Shown here piece after piece: positions 62,806 through 64,000 of a DNA stretch of 64,000 nt. How positions within the stretch are numbered: position 1 is the first letter of the stretch; each line of letters begins with the position of its first letter. Source of the stretch: Microbacterium ginsengisoli. Its GTDB lineage: Bacteria > Actinomycetota > Actinomycetes > Actinomycetales > Microbacteriaceae. The notes under the pieces were generated by a model that was not told the DNA's origin, did no database searches, and saw only the letters and a list, made by a program, of their open reading frames with translations. The position numbers were made by a program, and so were the translations under genes. The DNA is taken from assembly GCF_000956535.1 (NCBI RefSeq), contig NZ_JYIY01000066.1:1-64000 (forward strand). Direction: 5' to 3'.

Positions 62806-63626
62806 TGGTTGAACAGGAGCTTGAGATCGTCGATCGACTCGGCATTCTCGCCAGCGGCCCAGTGGGCCTTGGCGCGACCCGCACGCGCTACTGCGGTGTT
62901 CAGTTTCGAGAGAGCGTCCGCCTTGTTCGTGTCGGATGAGCACGCGGTGAAACGCGAACCCAGTCCGGTCGGATCGTTCATCGCGGCCAGCCCGACATCC
63001 TGGAGATGCTTCAGCGCACCATGGAGATCCCAGACCGCCGAATACGTGGCCTGCCCATCCATATACTTCGCGGCCCGCATCTCCAGGTAGCACGAAGAGA
63101 TTGGAACGTTCCGCTTGTACTTCCAGACCTTCAGTTCGCGCGCCAGCTTCTTGACGGCCCCACTGTGCCGACTATTCACCCCGTTGACGTACGCGTTGTG
63201 GTCCTTGGGATGTGTGAGCATCCACCCCCCGGAAGGATGCGCGATCCAGTAGCCGGTCGTTGCCGGGTAGCCCGGCACGACTTCGACGGTTCCGTCCGAG
63301 AACTTGCACACCACGGCGGGTCGGCGCGTGCTGATTGTGGTGCTCGGAAACCGTGTCTCGAGGCTGCTCTTAACCTTCTCGAGCATGGTCCAGATCGACT
63401 CCGGGCGGATCCCCTTGAGCGACACCAGATAATCCGCATCGCTGTAGATCCAAACGCCGGTCCCGTGTCGCAGCGATCCAATCTCAAACATCTCGCGCAC
63501 GCCAAGGTCGCTGTCGAGTCGCGACTCGATGGACGCGCGATGCCCTCGGGCCGCGTCGAACTGGTTCGAGCTCGGTGTGTACTTCGCGTTGAGATCAGAG
63601 AGCCAACCGATGGCGGTGTCGCCCAC
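62802..63626 (-). CDS. First CD-NTase-like (SMODS) nucleotidyltransferase
   Basis: A 274-residue nucleotidyltransferase of the SMODS group. The catalytic segment is FEIGSLRHGTGVWIYSDADYLVSL with Gly50-Ser51, Asp63 and Asp65. The third carboxylate is probably Glu115 in GTVEVVPGY. The C-terminal half is helical. Proteins of this group make cyclic di- or trinucleotides that trigger effectors in CBASS anti-phage systems. The GTG start at 63626 is the operon start. The sequence is clearly different from the second nucleotidyltransferase, so they are not recent duplicates. Confidence 0.87.
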   Translation of the reverse strand: MGDTAIGWLSDLNAKYTPSSNQFDAARGHRASIESRLDSDLGVREMFEIGSLRHGTGVWIYSDADYLVSLKGIRPESIWTMLEKVKSSLETRFPSTTISTRRPAVVCKFSDGTVEVVPGYPATTGYWIAHPSGGWMLTHPKDHNAYVNGVNSRHSGAVKKLARELKVWKYKRNVPISSCYLEMRAAKYMDGQATYSAVWDLHGALKHLQDVGLAAMNDPTGLGSRFTACSSDTNKADALSKLNTAVARAGRAKAHWAAGENAESIDDLKLLFNQ

Positions 63627-63651
63627 CTATCAATCCTTCCGTCCACAGCAA

Positions 63652-63712
63652 GTGGCAGAGATGCCAAGTGCCTGCCAACTACCCGTGGAATATGTCATTT
63701 CGGCGTGGAACC
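63652..63712 (+). repeat. Dispersed repeat copy B, next to dnaB
   Basis: This 61-bp stretch is a direct repeat of 15357-15417 (49 of 61 identical). It lies between the cyclase start and the dnaB stop codon, 10 bp from the latter. It may mark the right boundary of the accessory region. Confidence 0.75.
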
Positions 63713-63722
63713 TACAGCTCCC

Positions 63723-64000
63723 TCAGACCCCCGCGGCCATATCGGTGAACCGCGAGTAGTGACCCTGGAACGCGATCTCGAGCGTCGCGGTCGGGCCGTT
63801 GCGGTGCTTGGCGACGATGAGGTCCGCCTCGCCCGGGCGGGTGTCCTTGTCGTAGACGGAGTCGCGGTGCAGCAGGATCACCATGTCGGCGTCCTGCTCG
63901 ATGGAGCCTGATTCACGCAGGTCGCTCACCTGGGGACGCTTGTCCTGGCGCTGCTCGGAACCACGGTTCAGCTGCGACAGCGCGATGACCGGCACCTGCA
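63723..64000 (-). CDS. dnaB: Replicative DNA helicase DnaB, C-terminus (partial)
   Basis: The visible 92 C-terminal residues are those of DnaB: VPVIALSQLNRGSEQRQDKR, SDLRESGSIEQDADMVILLHRD, AGEADLIVAKHRNGPT and AFQGHYSRFTDM. This is the RecA-like helicase motor with its arginine-finger region and end. The gene begins beyond the right edge. Its housekeeping character suggests the chromosome resumes here, although plasmid and phage DnaB copies exist. Confidence 0.93.
   Translation of the reverse strand, partial: QVPVIALSQLNRGSEQRQDKRPQVSDLRESGSIEQDADMVILLHRDSVYDKDTRPGEADLIVAKHRNGPTATLEIAFQGHYSRFTDMAAGV

Overview
The window is very GC-rich DNA with strong third-position G/C codon use, GTG/TTG starts and dense ATGA/GTGA-coupled operons. 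Together with the actinobacterial families present (CmtR, PucR, DUF3556, Ccs-type cytochrome c maturation, a Microbacteriaceae-like DnaB C-terminus) this points to an actinobacterium, most likely Microbacteriaceae such as Microbacterium. No rRNA, tRNA or CRISPR array was recognised. Almost everything looks accessory: a mosaic of metal-resistance, catabolic, plasmid-derived, transposon and defence modules lying beside the 3' end of dnaB.

1-15.3 kb: a long leftward block for envelope, redox and metal functions. It holds an M23 peptidase, apolipoprotein N-acyltransferase (lnt), CtaG, ResB, CcdA, a TlpA-like lipoprotein, LspA, a zinc-ribbon protein, CopC, a CzcO-like flavoprotein and a DsbA-like protein. 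A metal/arsenic operon follows (ACR3-like permease, CmtR regulator, small Cys protein, CadA/ZntA-type P-ATPase). Two dsbA-like gene scraps flank that operon.

15.3-15.9 kb: no gene, but a dense cluster of palindromic repeats. Related copies occur at 43.6 kb and at 63.65 kb next to dnaB.

15.9-30.9 kb: a catabolic cluster that reads as a complete cyclohexanol/cyclohexanone pathway. The steps are SDR alcohol dehydrogenase (ChnA), Baeyer-Villiger monooxygenase (ChnB), lactone hydrolase (ChnC), Zn-alcohol dehydrogenase (ChnD) and semialdehyde dehydrogenase (ChnE), giving adipate. A CoA-transferase, acyl-CoA dehydrogenase, enoyl-CoA hydratase, 3-hydroxyacyl-CoA dehydrogenase and thiolase can then take adipate to succinyl-CoA and acetyl-CoA. 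A LysR regulator and a GAF/Fis-type regulator sit inside, and a recurring TCCAATACC motif lies in the promoter regions.

31-42 kb: gene wreckage and small modules. There is a broken acyl-CoA dehydrogenase, an amine-use module (Lrp regulator, RidA, flavin amine oxidase, APC permease), an intact IS21-family element with a 7-bp target duplication, IS1182-like and IS256-like remnants, an MhpB-like extradiol dioxygenase, a truncated MhpC-like hydrolase, and a 236-bp piece of a GAF-regulator gene pasted next to it.

42-43.6 kb: a Mom-like DNA modification gene and a GNAT gene of plasmid or phage character. 43.7-51.5 kb: a PucR-led operon (carotenoid-desaturase-like oxidoreductase, DUF3556 membrane protein, acyl-CoA ligase, two SDRs) with palindromes sharing a TGCACCAT core.

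52-60.4 kb: a frameshifted metallophosphoesterase, then a leftward Tn7-like transposition operon (TnsA, TnsB, TnsC, long TniQ/TnsD-like protein, two small ORFs). 60.6-63.6 kb: a winged-helix regulator convergent with a three-gene cassette of two CD-NTase-like nucleotidyltransferases flanking an S-4TM predicted pore-forming effector. This is probably a CBASS-like anti-phage system with an unusual double-cyclase layout. The window ends in the dnaB C-terminus.
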